39,572 nucleotides of DNA from Mycobacterium asiaticum (GTDB lineage Bacteria; Actinomycetota; Actinomycetes; Mycobacteriales; Mycobacteriaceae), in assembly GCF_001668675.1 (NCBI RefSeq), contig NZ_LZKQ01000028.1, positions 1 through 39,572 on the forward strand, read 5' to 3'. Numbering within the stretch: the stretch's first letter is position 1; each line of letters starts with the position of its first letter. The notes under the pieces were generated by a model, which was not told the DNA's origin, searched no databases, and was given only the letters and a program-made list of their open reading frames with translations. Shown here piece after piece: positions 10,460-20,303 of the stretch. The position numbers and the translations under genes are program-made.

Positions 10460-10495
10460 GAAAAGACCTCCGCTGAGAAAGAGGAAACGCCACCT

Positions 10496-10870
10496 ATGGC
10501 TCGACTAGTAGGCGTCGATCTCCCGCGTGACAAGCGGATGGAGATCGCGCTGACCTATATCTTCGGCATCGGCCGTACCCGCTCTAACGAGATTCTGGCG
10601 GCCACCGGCATCGATAAGGATCTGCGCACCAAGGATCTGACCGATGACCAACTCACCCACTTGCGCGACTACATCGAAGCGAACCTGAAGGTCGAGGGTG
10701 ACCTGCGTCGTGAGGTGCAGGCCGACATTCGTCGCAAGATCGAGATCGGCTGCTACCAGGGCCTGCGGCACCGCCGCGGCCTGCCGGTGCGCGGCCAGCG
10801 GACCAAGACCAACGCGCGGACCCGCAAAGGCCCCAAGCGCACCATCGCAGGCAAGAAGAAGGCCAGGTAA
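10496..10870 (+). CDS. rpsM: 30S ribosomal protein S13
   Basis: A 124-residue protein of the 30S head that contacts tRNA and the 50S subunit. It begins [30 protein letters not shown] and ends in a basic tail ([17 protein letters not shown]), as in all mycobacterial S13. ATG at 10496 follows GAGAAAGAGG. The stop lies 3 bases before rpsK. Confidence 0.98.
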   Translation: MARLVGVDLPRDKRMEIALTYIFGIGRTRSNEILAATGIDKDLRTKDLTDDQLTHLRDYIEANLKVEGDLRREVQADIRRKIEIGCYQGLRHRRGLPVRGQRTKTNARTRKGPKRTIAGKKKAR

Positions 10871-10873
10871 CCG

Positions 10874-11290
10874 ATGCCACCGAAGAAAGCATCCGCCGGC
10901 GGTCCCAAGAAGGGGCAGAAGACCCGCCGCAGGGAAAAGAAGAACGTTCCGCACGGCGCCGCGCACATCAAGAGCACCTTCAACAACACGATCGTGACGA
11001 TCACCGACCCCCAGGGCAACGTCATCGCCTGGGCGTCGTCGGGTCACGTCGGCTTCAAGGGCTCGCGGAAGTCGACTCCGTTCGCCGCGCAGCTGGCCGC
11101 GGAGAACGCTGCCCGCAAGGCCCAGGAGCACGGGGTGCGCAAGGTCGACGTGTTCGTCAAGGGCCCGGGTTCGGGCCGCGAGACCGCGATCCGTTCGCTG
11201 CAGGCGGCCGGCCTGGAGGTCGGTGCGATTTCCGACGTCACGCCGCAGCCGCACAACGGTGTCCGCCCGCCCAAGCGTCGGCGCGTCTAG
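10874..11290 (+). CDS. rpsK: 30S ribosomal protein S11
   Basis: A 138-residue platform protein of the 30S subunit. Marks are [34 protein letters not shown] and the C-terminal [20 protein letters not shown]. The first 20 residues are a lysine-rich extension usual in actinobacteria. ATG at 10874, almost abutting rpsM; a GAGGG ribosome-binding site for rpsD follows its stop. Confidence 0.98.
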   Translation: MPPKKASAGGPKKGQKTRRREKKNVPHGAAHIKSTFNNTIVTITDPQGNVIAWASSGHVGFKGSRKSTPFAAQLAAENAARKAQEHGVRKVDVFVKGPGSGRETAIRSLQAAGLEVGAISDVTPQPHNGVRPPKRRRV

Positions 11291-11305
11291 GAGGGTTGAA
11301 CTGAT

Positions 11306-11911
11306 ATGGCTCGTTACACCGGACCCATCACCCGCAAGTCGCGCCGGTTGGGCACCGACCTCGTCGGTGGCGACCAGTCTTTCGAGAAGCGGCCCTACCC
11401 ACCCGGCCAGCACGGCCGCGCGCGGATCAAGGACAGCGAATACCGTCAGCAGCTGCAGGAGAAGCAGAAGGCCCGCTTCACCTACGGCGTCATGGAGAAG
11501 CAGTTCCGCCGTTACTACGAAGAGGCATCGCGCCAATCCGGCAAGACCGGTGAGGAACTGCTGAAGATTCTGGAGAGTCGGCTGGACAACGTCGTGTACC
11601 GCGCGGGGCTCGCGCGTACCCGACGGATGGCCCGCCAGCTGGTAAGCCACGGGCACTTCTCGGTCAACGGCGTGCACGTCAATGTTCCCAGCTACCGGGT
11701 GTCGCAGTACGACATCATCGACGTACGGGACAACTCGCTGAACACCGTGCCTTTCCAGATCGCGCGGGAGACGGCGGGCGACCGCCCGATCCCGAGCTGG
11801 CTGCAGGTGGTGGGGGAGCGGCAGCGCATCCTGGTCCATCAACTGCCCGAGCGTGCGCAGATCGATGTCCCGCTCACCGAGCAGCTGATCGTCGAGTACT
11901 ACTCGAAGTAA
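11306..11911 (+). CDS. rpsD: 30S ribosomal protein S4
   Basis: A 201-residue primary 16S rRNA binder and, in enterobacteria, the repressor of this operon. The N-terminus MARYTGPITRKSRRLGTDL has no CxxC zinc motif, so it is the zinc-free form. The S4 RNA-binding domain follows from about residue 91 (SRLDNVVYRAGLARTRRMARQLVSHGH). It ends EQLIVEYYSK. ATG at 11306 after GAGGG; 137 bases separate it from rpoA. Confidence 0.98.
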   Translation: MARYTGPITRKSRRLGTDLVGGDQSFEKRPYPPGQHGRARIKDSEYRQQLQEKQKARFTYGVMEKQFRRYYEEASRQSGKTGEELLKILESRLDNVVYRAGLARTRRMARQLVSHGHFSVNGVHVNVPSYRVSQYDIIDVRDNSLNTVPFQIARETAGDRPIPSWLQVVGERQRILVHQLPERAQIDVPLTEQLIVEYYSK

Positions 11912-11947
11912 AGACTTCCGGACCGGCAGCCGCCGGCGCGGAAACCC

Positions 11948-11964
11948 CTTGCGGCGATCGCAAG
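11948..11964 (+). other. hairpin in the rpsD-rpoA gap
   Basis: CTTGCG / CGCAAG form a perfect 6-base stem around loop GCGAT. It lies in a GC-rich stretch (about 11945-12000) containing GCGGCGGAGCCGGGCGAAGC, a string resembling dispersed intergenic sequence I associate with mycobacterial genomes. No U-run follows, so termination is doubtful in what should be one operon; mRNA processing or attenuation is possible. Confidence 0.35.
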
Positions 11965-12018
11965 CGCGGCGGAGCCGGGCGAAGCGGGTCGACGCGAGAA
12001 CCAAACGGCATCAAATAG

Positions 12019-13092
<1,074 letters not shown>

Positions 13093-13149
13093 GCAACCCG
13101 TCCCGGTCCTACCTGATACGGGGGCCGGCCCCATCTAGGAGAAGTCGCA

Positions 13150-13797
13150 ATGCCAAAGCCCACCAAGGGTCCCCGCCTCGGCGGGTCGTCTGCGCACCAG
13201 AAGGCGATCTTGGCCAACCTGGCTACCTCGTTGTTCGAGCACGGCCGGATCAAGACCACCGAGCCCAAGGCCCGAGCATTGCGGCCGTACGCGGAGAAGC
13301 TGATCACCCACGCCAAGAAGGGCACGCTGCACAATCGCCGCGAGGTGCTCAAGAAGATCCGGGACAAGGACGTGGTGCACACCTTGTTCGCGGAGATCGG
13401 GCCCTTCTTCTCCGACCGCGACGGCGGCTACACCCGCATCATCAAGGTCGAGCCGCGCAAGGGTGACAACGCTCCGATGGCCGTCATCGAACTCGTGCGG
13501 GAAAAGACGGTGACGTCCGAAGCCGACCGGGCCCGGCGGGTGGGGGCCTCGAAGAAGGCTGCGCCCGAAGCGGCGGCCGCGGCACCGCAGGCCGCCGTCG
13601 AGCCGGAGGCGGTGGACGATTCGGCCGCCGACGAGGCTGCGACCGACACCGAAGCCACCCCGGAGGCGGCAGCTGCGACGCCGCAGGCGGGCTTGGAAGG
13701 TGACTCAGCAGGCGACACCGAGGCCGGCGACGAGGCCACGTCCGAGGGCACCGACGACGCCAGCACCGACGCCACCGACGAGGCACCCGAGAATTAG
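13150..13797 (+). CDS. rplQ: 50S ribosomal protein L17 with long acidic Ala-rich tail
   Basis: The first 118 or so residues are standard L17 ([49 protein letters not shown]), which lines the exit-tunnel side of the 50S subunit. The remainder to residue 215 is a low-complexity tail rich in Ala, Glu, Asp and Thr. Tails are usual in mycobacterial L17, but this one is longer than the roughly 180-residue M. tuberculosis protein as I recall it. ATG at 13150 follows TAGGAGA. The last 98 bases overlap the only usable upstream truA start, so the tail's DNA may code in two frames. Confidence 0.96.
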   Translation: MPKPTKGPRLGGSSAHQKAILANLATSLFEHGRIKTTEPKARALRPYAEKLITHAKKGTLHNRREVLKKIRDKDVVHTLFAEIGPFFSDRDGGYTRIIKVEPRKGDNAPMAVIELVREKTVTSEADRARRVGASKKAAPEAAAAAPQAAVEPEAVDDSAADEAATDTEATPEAAAATPQAGLEGDSAGDTEAGDEATSEGTDDASTDATDEAPEN

Positions 13798-14638
13798 CGA
13801 AGTCGTCCGTCTGCGATTCGACATCGCTTACGACGGAACGGATTTTGCGGGTTGGGCGGCGCAAGCGGGTTTGCGCACGGTCGCCGGTGTGCTCGATGAG
13901 GCACTGACGACCGTGTTCCGGGCGCCGGTGCGGCTGCGCGCGGCGGGCCGCACCGACACCGGTGTGCACGCCACCGGGCAGGTGGCGCACGCAGACGTGC
14001 CGGCCGATGCCGTGTCGAATGCCTACTCACGGGCGAGCCGTCGCGAGGACCCGGAGTTTCTTTCCCTGGTGCGTCGGCTGGGCAGGTTCCTGCCCGCCGA
14101 CGTCCGGGTGCTGGAGATCGTCCGGGCGCCCGCCGGTTTCGATGCACGGTTCTCGGCGTTGCGGCGACACTACGTGTACCGGCTGTCGACCGCGCCGTAC
14201 GGTGTGGTGCCACAGCAGGCCCGCTTCGTCACCGCCTGGCCGCGTCCCCTGGACGTGGACGCGATGAGTGTTGCGGCCCGAGAGTTGTTGGGGTTGCACG
14301 ATTTTGCCGCATTCTGCCGTCGTCGTGAAGGGGCCACCACGATCCGGGAACTGCAGCGGCTGGACTTCTCCCGCGACGCCGATCAGATCACGGCGCACGT
14401 CAGCGCCGACGCGTTCTGCTGGTCGATGGTGCGATCCCTGATTGGGGCGCTGCTGGCCGTTGGTGAACACCGGCGCACACCGTCGTGGTGCCGTCAATTA
14501 CTCGGGGCGACTGAGCGATCCAGCGATTTCGCGGCAGCGCCGCCACAGGGGCTGACGCTGGTTGCGGTGGACTATCCGCCCGACGACGAGCTCGGTGCCC
14601 GGACGCTGATCACCCGCGACATCCGTTCGCCCCGTTAG
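13700..14638 (+). CDS. truA: tRNA pseudouridine(38-40) synthase TruA
   Basis: A 312-residue enzyme that isomerises uridines 38-40 in tRNA anticodon arms. Catalytic Asp is D86 in [14 protein letters not shown]. Also present are [30 protein letters not shown] and [21 protein letters not shown]. The conserved core starts near residue 36. The only standard start codon upstream of it in frame is GTG at 13700, giving a Pro/Thr/Arg-rich N-tail read inside the rplQ 3' end; this start is therefore forced unless a rare codon is used. The stop TAG shares bases with the convergent cutinase stop. Confidence 0.93.
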   Translation: MTQQATPRPATRPRPRAPTTPAPTPPTRHPRISEVVRLRFDIAYDGTDFAGWAAQAGLRTVAGVLDEALTTVFRAPVRLRAAGRTDTGVHATGQVAHADVPADAVSNAYSRASRREDPEFLSLVRRLGRFLPADVRVLEIVRAPAGFDARFSALRRHYVYRLSTAPYGVVPQQARFVTAWPRPLDVDAMSVAARELLGLHDFAAFCRRREGATTIRELQRLDFSRDADQITAHVSADAFCWSMVRSLIGALLAVGEHRRTPSWCRQLLGATERSSDFAAAPPQGLTLVAVDYPPDDELGARTLITRDIRSPR

Positions 14639-15294
14639 AGTTTGCCCGCGACGAAACTCGCGGCCTGGTTGGTCAGGCCGGGCACATACCCGGTGTGCGC
14701 CTTCCATTGGTTGCCGTCCGAGCAGATCGGGTCGCCTTCATTGCACAGGTCGATGATCTTGCCGTCGAACTGGAAACTCAGTGCGTTCATCAATCCGCCG
14801 GCCCGGCCCGAAGGGTTGCCGAACAGGGCCACCGCGGCGACATGCTCGGCGGCATCGGACGGCAGCGGCTGGGTGAAGCCGAGGCCGGGCAGCGGTGCGG
14901 CGGTGACGATGTCGATCACCGCGGCGCCCTGGGAGTATCCGCCGAGCACGAGCTTGGTGCCCGGGCAGTTGTTGACCATCTGCTGGACGTGGTCGCTGGC
15001 GTCGTTGGCGCCGTCGGTGGCGGCGAGGAAGTCCTTGTTCGCCGGGTAGTTGACCCCGTAGGCGCCGATGTTGCGGCCCGTCTTCTGGCGCAGTGAGCCG
15101 ACCAGCGCGTTGCCGACCCGGCCCAGCCCCGGCGGTTCACCGGTGCCGCGCGCGAAGACCACTTCGGCGTCCGGGCAGGCGGCGTGGGCCGGCGGTGCCA
15201 GCGGCGGGGCAACCAGCAACGCGGCCGCCGTGAGTGCGGCGGCCGCGATTCCGGCGACGCGGGGTCGCTTGCAGCCCAAGGGGTTCAGCCTCAT
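14635..15294 (-). CDS. cutinase-like serine esterase (Cut4/Culp4-like)
   Basis: A 219-residue secreted alpha/beta-hydrolase of the cutinase family; mycobacterial members act as esterases or lipases on lipids. A signal peptide runs to about residue 38 ([19 protein letters not shown]). The triad is S121 in GGYSQGAA, D188 in CNEGDPIC and H200 in AHTGYVPG. Paired cysteines C40/C110 and C184/C191 fit the two family disulfides. It matches the position of Rv3452 beside truA and ESX-4, but the Rv3453/Rv3454 genes known between truA and the cutinases are absent. Its TAA stop overlaps the truA TAG by 4 bases. ATG at 15294. Confidence 0.92.
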   Translation of the reverse strand: MRLNPLGCKRPRVAGIAAAALTAAALLVAPPLAPPAHAACPDAEVVFARGTGEPPGLGRVGNALVGSLRQKTGRNIGAYGVNYPANKDFLAATDGANDASDHVQQMVNNCPGTKLVLGGYSQGAAVIDIVTAAPLPGLGFTQPLPSDAAEHVAAVALFGNPSGRAGGLMNALSFQFDGKIIDLCNEGDPICSDGNQWKAHTGYVPGLTNQAASFVAGKL

Positions 15295-15326
15295 GGACCG
15301 AAATAGTAGGGGCTACCGGACCCGAG

Positions 15327-16121
15327 TCAGCGGACCTGCACCACCGGCGCGGTGGCCGGTGCGCCCGGCACCTGCGGGACGGAGCCCGGAGGCGTCAGCG
15401 GCAGCTGGGGAACGGGCAGCTGTCCGGGCATGTGCGGGACACCGTTCATCAGCTTGGGTGCCACGAAAGCGGCGCCCTGGGTGGTGTAGGTGGGGACGTA
15501 ACCTTCGGTGTGGCCGGTCCACTCGTTCCCGGCCCCGGCGTGGCAGATCGGGTCGGTGGGGTTGCAATAGTCCACGGCTTTGGCGCCCAGCAGCGCACTC
15601 TTGGTCGGCAGCGAGCCCCCGGCACGGTCGGCGATGTCGCCGAAAGTCACCACCGCAGCGATGTTGCCGGCGTATTCGGGCGGCAGCGAACTGCCGAAGC
15701 TGATGCCGCCGATCGGAACACCGGCCACAATGTCCATCACCGAGGCGCCCTGTGAGTACCCGCCCAGCACAATCTTGGTGGTAGGGCAGCTCGACGCCAT
15801 CTTCTTGACGTGCGAGATCGTGTCGTTGGCGCCGTCACCGCCGTGCAACTGCAGCTTGCTGGCCGCATAGTTCACCGCGTAGGTGTCGATGTTCACCCCG
15901 GGGGCCTGCTGGCGCAGCGAGTCGACGAATGCGTCGCCCACCCGGCCCAGGCCGGGCGGCTCGTTGGTCCCTCTGGCGAAGACGACCTCGGCGTCCGGGC
16001 AGTCGTCGGCGGACGCCGACGGGACGGCCCCGAGCGGGTTGACCAGCAGAACAATGGCCGCCAGAGCGGCGGCGCCCACACCGGCCCGACCGGCTAGGCG
16101 GAGGATGGGGTGTTTACGCAC
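15327..16121 (-). CDS. cutinase-like serine esterase (Cut3/Culp3-like)
   Basis: A 264-residue secreted cutinase-family esterase. From the GTG at 16121 the protein has a basic start, a hydrophobic core ([20 protein letters not shown]) and a cleavage region [12 protein letters not shown], a normal signal peptide. The triad is S123 (GGYSQGAS), D190 (CNPTDPIC) and H204 (GHTEGYVP). A Pro-rich tail ends the protein, as in Rv3451. Longer starts (ATG at 16157) would put about 12 residues before the signal peptide and are less likely. TATAAA lies 10 bases upstream of the GTG. It is 32 bases upstream of its paralogue on the same strand. Confidence 0.9.
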   Translation of the reverse strand: MRKHPILRLAGRAGVGAAALAAIVLLVNPLGAVPSASADDCPDAEVVFARGTNEPPGLGRVGDAFVDSLRQQAPGVNIDTYAVNYAASKLQLHGGDGANDTISHVKKMASSCPTTKIVLGGYSQGASVMDIVAGVPIGGISFGSSLPPEYAGNIAAVVTFGDIADRAGGSLPTKSALLGAKAVDYCNPTDPICHAGAGNEWTGHTEGYVPTYTTQGAAFVAPKLMNGVPHMPGQLPVPQLPLTPPGSVPQVPGAPATAPVVQVR

Positions 16122-16130
16122 CTGGGAAAT

Positions 16131-16136
16131 TTTATA
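16131..16136 (-). promoter_or_regulatory. candidate -10 element of the cutinase pair (possible leaderless start)
   Basis: Minus-strand TATAAA ends 9 bases before the chosen GTG start at 16121. A transcript beginning 6-9 bases after the hexamer would start at or next to the GTG, so translation may be leaderless, which is common in mycobacteria. No good Shine-Dalgarno is present for this start. No -35 match is seen. Confidence 0.4.
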
Positions 16137-16166
16137 CGCCGGCCGGTGGAGGATCATCTCCGCGCC

Positions 16167-16175
16167 TGTGGATAA
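16167..16175 (-). promoter_or_regulatory. DnaA-box-like site between cutinase and eccB4
   Basis: The minus strand reads TTATCCACA, an exact match to the E. coli DnaA-box consensus, in the 127-base divergent gap 16122-16248. Mycobacterial DnaA prefers TTGTCCACA. A single box away from oriC could be chance or a regulatory site. Confidence 0.3.
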
Positions 16176-16248
16176 CTGCACGCAGCGGGATGGTCGGCGG
16201 CCTATTTTGAGACGATCCGGGCAACGTAGTGGGGGAGCAGGGCGGCTG

Positions 16249-17628
16249 GTGACCACCACCTGGCTGCAGGTCAGCGCATACCGGTACCAGAGGCGGCGCT
16301 TGGAGCACGCGTTGCTGGGTGGCGATCATCGTGCGGTCGGCCGCGCGCGGCGGGTTGCGCTGGTGCTTGGTGCTGTGTTGTCGGCGGTGGCGCTGGCCGG
16401 GACCGGATTGTTGGGTTGGCTGCGCCCGCAGCCCTCGCTTGGCGAAGCCCCGATCGTGATGGGTCAGGTATCGGGCGCCTTGTACGTGCGGGTGGGTGAC
16501 ACCTGGCATCCGGTGCTGAACCTGGCCTCGGCCCGACTGATCGCGGGCACGGATGCCAATCCGCGGCCGGCGCGGGAGTCGGACCTGGCGCGCGTCAAAC
16601 GTGGTCCGTCGCTCGGCATTCCGGGCGCACCGCAGCAGCTCAACCCGCCACTGCCGGCGGCGGAGTCGGTCTGGACGGTTTGCGACGGCGAGGGTGAGGC
16701 GGGGACAACTGTGCTGGTCGGGCCTCCGGCGGGCGCATCCGTCGGCGCGTTGAGCGCTGACCGCGCCGTCCTGGTCGCCACCGACCCCGGCGTCCAGCCC
16801 TACCTGCTTTACCGCGGGTCCCGCGCGTTGGTCGACCTGTCGGATCCGGCGGTGGTCCGCGCCTTGAAGCTATGGGGACAGACTCCGCGTATCGTCTCGC
16901 GGACTTTGCTGAGCGCCGTCCCCGAGGTACCGGCCATCACGGTGCCCCGAATTCCACAGGCTGGCGGACCGCCGCGCGAGTGGCTGCCCGGGATTGTGGT
17001 CGGCACTGTGTTGCGGATCACACGTGCAGTGGGTGATGAGTACTACGTGGCCCTGCCCGCCGGGGTCCAGCGCATCGGGCAGGTCGCCGCCGACCTGCTG
17101 CGATTCAGCGATGCGCAGGGCAGCGTCAACGCCGTCACGGTAGCGCCCGATGCGCTACGTAACGCACCGATCGTTGACGTCTTACCGACCGCTGCGTTCC
17201 CCGACCGGGCGCCGGCTGCGTCGGACAGAACGGAGGTGGTCTGCGCGGTCTGGAGGCCAGCGCGATCGGTTCCGGCCGGCATCGCCCTCGTGGCGGGCGG
17301 CGCTTTGCCTCTCGTCGGAGGGCAGCCCGTGGGCTTGGCGCAAGCCGACGGCCGCGGGCCGGCCGTGGACGCCGTCCAGTTACCGCCCGGCCGCTCTGCG
17401 TATGTGTCGGCGCAGCCCCTGACCGGCACCAGTCCTCGCAGCGCGCCGCGCTTCCTCGTGACCGAGGGTGGAGTGCGATTCGCGGTTGCCGACGACGAGG
17501 CGGCCCGCGACCTCGGTCTGCCGTCGACGCCAGCACCGGCACCGTGGGCGGTGCTGGCGGCATTGCCATGCGGACCGGAGCTGAGCAGGGTGAAGGCGTC
17601 AGTCGGTCGGGACACGGTGGCGCCGTAG
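16249..17628 (+). CDS. eccB4: ESX-4 secretion system protein EccB4
   Basis: A 459-residue core subunit of the type VII secretion membrane complex: short cytoplasmic N-terminus, one transmembrane segment (about residues 31-53, [21 protein letters not shown]) and a large periplasmic part. Family marks are [75 protein letters not shown] sequence and [12 protein letters not shown] at 16249 is chosen because it gives the family N-terminus and GGGGGAG lies upstream; longer starts would add unrelated residues. The last 30 bases overlap the convergent mycP4 gene. Confidence 0.95.
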   Translation: MTTTWLQVSAYRYQRRRLEHALLGGDHRAVGRARRVALVLGAVLSAVALAGTGLLGWLRPQPSLGEAPIVMGQVSGALYVRVGDTWHPVLNLASARLIAGTDANPRPARESDLARVKRGPSLGIPGAPQQLNPPLPAAESVWTVCDGEGEAGTTVLVGPPAGASVGALSADRAVLVATDPGVQPYLLYRGSRALVDLSDPAVVRALKLWGQTPRIVSRTLLSAVPEVPAITVPRIPQAGGPPREWLPGIVVGTVLRITRAVGDEYYVALPAGVQRIGQVAADLLRFSDAQGSVNAVTVAPDALRNAPIVDVLPTAAFPDRAPAASDRTEVVCAVWRPARSVPAGIALVAGGALPLVGGQPVGLAQADGRGPAVDAVQLPPGRSAYVSAQPLTGTSPRSAPRFLVTEGGVRFAVADDEAARDLGLPSTPAPAPWAVLAALPCGPELSRVKASVGRDTVAP

Positions 17629-18888
17629 CCGCCGGACCGCGACTGAGGCCACCAGGACCACGAGACAACTGGCGGCGCCCCGAAAAGCGGTGTCGCGCGG
17701 GCGGTTGTCGGTTGGCAGCGGTGTGATCGGCGCCGGCAGGTCCACCGGCCTGATGCCGGGTGTGCCGATTTGTCCGAGGGTGCCGGTGCTGACCGCGGCC
17801 AGGGCGTCGACGACGCCATTGCCGACGGCCGGATCCCAGCCCGCCGGGGGATGGTGGGCGGTCGCCTCGATGCGCTGCATCACCGCGCGCGCGGTCAGCG
17901 CCGGGAAACGGGCCCGGATCAGTGCGGCAAGCCCGCTCACCACCGGCGCCGCATAGCTGGTTCCTGAGATCGATTGCCCAGCAATGGTATTGACGATGCC
18001 CTCGTTGATTGGGCTCAATGAGATCACTCCCTCGCCGGTCGCGGCGACGTCGACCCACGGCCCGGCCAGCGTGAACGAGGACGGTACGCCCTGAGGGTTC
18101 ACCGAACCCACGGTCAGTACGTAGTCGTCGTACCAGGCGGGGCTGACGGCGGCCGGTTGTGGCGGACACTGCGTGGCGTCCCCGATGTTGCCTGCGGCGG
18201 CCACCACCACCGCGTCCTTGCCGTCGACCGCGTACGCGATGGCGGCACCCAGGGCGCGGTCGTCGAGCGTGCCCGCGGATGCGACGCATGCGACGGACGA
18301 AATGTTGATGACGGTGGCACCCATATCCGCTGCGGTACGGACCGCTTCCGCCATCGTCTGAACATCACCGACGCCGTGGCCGGACCGGTCGCCGGCCGGG
18401 GAGAATCGGGTGCTGGATTGCCGGATGCCGATCACCGTGGCCTCCGGCGCTACGCCACTGAACTGGTCGGCCTCGGAAGCTGTTGCCGCAATTATCCCGG
18501 CCACCAGCGTGCCGTGCGCGTCGCAGTCCTGGGTTCCGTCGCCCGTCGACACGTAGTCACCGCCGGCCACCAAGTTCGATAGCCGGGGGTGACGCCGGAC
18601 ACCGGTGTCGATCACCGCGATTCGTTGTCCGGCACCCCGGGTGAGCTGCCAGATCCGCGGCAAGTCCATGTCAGCGACCTGGGGAGGGATACCGGTGACC
18701 GCCGGATCCACGGCTGCCACCGCGCACACCTCTCGCTGCACGGTGGGCCCGGACGGAGCAGGCAAGGTCGCTGCGGGTAACCACTTTTCGTCGACCGGCG
18801 GTGGTGACACGGCACGGGCGAGCGGTGCCGGGGACGGCACCGTCAACGCGGCCGCGAGCAGCAAGCGAGCCGCCCCGCGGGTCGTCAC
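17599..18888 (-). CDS. mycP4: ESX-4 mycosin protease MycP4
   Basis: A 429-residue subtilisin-like protease anchored in the membrane, needed for stability of type VII systems. Signal peptide at the N-terminus (ARLLLAAALTVPSPAPLARA), then the S8 domain with D94 (IAVIDTGV), H125 (DAHGTLVAGI), oxyanion N234 (AAGN) and S311 (GTSYAAPVV). A Pro-rich linker leads to a C-terminal transmembrane helix (about 404-418) and a basic tail RRLRRHR. Start GTG at 18888 overlaps the eccD4 stop as GTGA, so the two are coupled. The 3' end overlaps eccB4 by 30 bases. Confidence 0.95.
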   Translation of the reverse strand: MTTRGAARLLLAAALTVPSPAPLARAVSPPPVDEKWLPAATLPAPSGPTVQREVCAVAAVDPAVTGIPPQVADMDLPRIWQLTRGAGQRIAVIDTGVRRHPRLSNLVAGGDYVSTGDGTQDCDAHGTLVAGIIAATASEADQFSGVAPEATVIGIRQSSTRFSPAGDRSGHGVGDVQTMAEAVRTAADMGATVINISSVACVASAGTLDDRALGAAIAYAVDGKDAVVVAAAGNIGDATQCPPQPAAVSPAWYDDYVLTVGSVNPQGVPSSFTLAGPWVDVAATGEGVISLSPINEGIVNTIAGQSISGTSYAAPVVSGLAALIRARFPALTARAVMQRIEATAHHPPAGWDPAVGNGVVDALAAVSTGTLGQIGTPGIRPVDLPAPITPLPTDNRPRDTAFRGAASCLVVLVASVAVRRLRRHRVPTD

Positions 18889-20210
18889 GCGCTCAACAGG
18901 TTCAGCCCGCGGACGGCGCCGAAGGCACCACAGGTCCAACACGCCACGGGCACGGCGGCGGCCAGCGTCACGCATCCCAGAGCGTCGACGCCGCGCCGCG
19001 CGACCGGCGATAGCGATATCGAAGGGGCGACGAACCCGAGGTACATCGCCGCTGCGGCCGAGACTGTCGTGACCGCGGCGATCCACGATCCGCGCTGCGG
19101 CAAGTGCCCGGCTACGACCGCCAAAACCACTGCGGTGGTCGCTATTCCGGTGCAGGTGAACATCAACATCCGTCTGTGATCCAGTCGGGCGTGCAGTAGC
19201 AGCAGTGCTGCCGTGAGGGCGGCAAGGAGGCCGGCCCGCGGGCTGGTGAGCGCGGCAAGTGCGGCACCGGATCCGGCGCCGATCGCGAACGCGGCCCGCA
19301 GGCTGGTCAACCAACGATCGGCGCAAGCCGCGTCGTCGGCCAGTTCCCTCTCGTCGGGCAGTGCAGGTGACAGACCGGCCAGCCGCATCGAGAGCCGCGG
19401 TGCCACCTCGATCAGGCCCAGACAGGACAGCGCGGTCACCGCTCCGACGACGTGCGGCGGTGCCGCGGTCAGCACGCCGGCCATCGCGGCGGCCGCGCCG
19501 ATCAGCGCGCAGCAGGCCAGCGCGGTCAATGCCGTTACGCCGCAGGAGGTCAGGCGCATCGACACGACGGCCGAGACGGCAACCGCCATGGTGGCGAGCA
19601 GCACATGCGGACCGGCGGGGGTGCCGGGCACGGCGAGCAGTCCGGTGACCCCGGCGAACATGGCGGCGATGATGCTCAGAGTCAGCGCGGCGGCCGGTTG
19701 CCGGTAGCTCCGCTGCGCCACCGAGGCCAGGCAGAGCGCCGCGACGGCGGCGGCGCCCGTCATCCCGGCAGCAGTCAGATCAGATTGATTGGTACTGAAT
19801 GTGTTTCGAATCAGCACCAGCAGGCCGGCGGCGGTGATGACGACCGCTCCGAGCGCGGTGACGACCGGGGACGGACGCCGCGCCTGGGGCGGATCACCCA
19901 GGCCGGCCAGCACCGCCTCGGACTCGTCCGCGCGGGGCCGGGTGGGTGGCCGGGGAGCTTCACGGTGCAATACCAGCGTGGCGCCGTCTTCGATGCCGTT
20001 CTGCGCGAGGGTCGTCACACCCAACAGTGGCGACCCGCCCAAGGTACAGAGCAGGTGGCGGTCTGGCACCGGGTCCGCACCGCCGAGCAGGTCGACGATG
20101 GCCGGGATCAGTACGGCCACCGGAACGTCGGCGGGCAACACCAAATCGACCTCGCCGCTGCCGGTGTGGACGGCGACGCAGCGCATCTCGGATGCGGATA
20201 CTGGGTCCAT
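18885..20210 (-). CDS. eccD4: ESX-4 integral membrane protein EccD4
   Basis: A 441-residue channel-forming subunit of type VII secretion. Residues about 9-85 form a ubiquitin-like cytoplasmic domain (RCVAVHTGSGEVDLVLPADV ... GATLVLHRE). From about residue 115 there are around eleven hydrophobic helices. Near the end is MYLGFVAPSISLSPVARRGVD, matching the family. I chose ATG at 20210 because the eight residues before RCVAVHTG match the homologue's length; an in-frame GTG at 20258 would lie inside a dyad in the divergent promoter. No clear Shine-Dalgarno precedes the ATG. Confidence 0.93.
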   Translation of the reverse strand: MDPVSASEMRCVAVHTGSGEVDLVLPADVPVAVLIPAIVDLLGGADPVPDRHLLCTLGGSPLLGVTTLAQNGIEDGATLVLHREAPRPPTRPRADESEAVLAGLGDPPQARRPSPVVTALGAVVITAAGLLVLIRNTFSTNQSDLTAAGMTGAAAVAALCLASVAQRSYRQPAAALTLSIIAAMFAGVTGLLAVPGTPAGPHVLLATMAVAVSAVVSMRLTSCGVTALTALACCALIGAAAAMAGVLTAAPPHVVGAVTALSCLGLIEVAPRLSMRLAGLSPALPDERELADDAACADRWLTSLRAAFAIGAGSGAALAALTSPRAGLLAALTAALLLLHARLDHRRMLMFTCTGIATTAVVLAVVAGHLPQRGSWIAAVTTVSAAAAMYLGFVAPSISLSPVARRGVDALGCVTLAAAVPVACWTCGAFGAVRGLNLLSA

Positions 20211-20247
20211 CAACGGGACGGTAATCGGATGTCGACCATCGGGTTTC

Positions 20248-20263
20248 CAACTGTCCACAGCTG
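20248..20263. promoter_or_regulatory. dyad in the eccD4/eccC4 divergent promoter region
   Basis: CAACTGTCCACAGCTG is a 16-base inverted repeat with one mismatched pair. It contains CTGTCCACA, one base from the mycobacterial DnaA box TTGTCCACA. It is in the 93-base gap between the divergent eccD4 and eccC4 starts. It could be an operator for both ESX-4 arms; no regulator is implied by the sequence. Confidence 0.35.
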
Positions 20264-20265
20264 GC

Positions 20266-20292
20266 TTGCGACGAAAAATGATGCGGCATAAC
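20266..20292 (+). promoter_or_regulatory. candidate eccC4 promoter
   Basis: TTGCGA (20266-20271) and CATAAC (20287-20292) are 15 bases apart. The GTG start of eccC4 lies 11 bases after the -10, so the leader would be very short. No Shine-Dalgarno precedes the GTG, in line with near-leaderless translation. The short spacer lowers confidence. Confidence 0.3.
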
Positions 20293-20303
20293 GTCGTCGA
20301 ACT

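Noticed and set aside
10505..12004. 500-codon minus-strand ORF opposite rpsM-rpsK-rpsD
   Set aside because: It spans three certain ribosomal genes in antisense and has no domain or start signal.
13121..13132. GGGGCCGGCCCC palindrome before rplQ as a terminator
   Set aside because: It has no loop or U-run and lies inside an operon that must read through.
16229..16252. Seven-codon ORF (GTG to TGA) overlapping the eccB4 start
   Set aside because: It could couple translation, but a chance ORF this short is expected and it has no conservation evidence.
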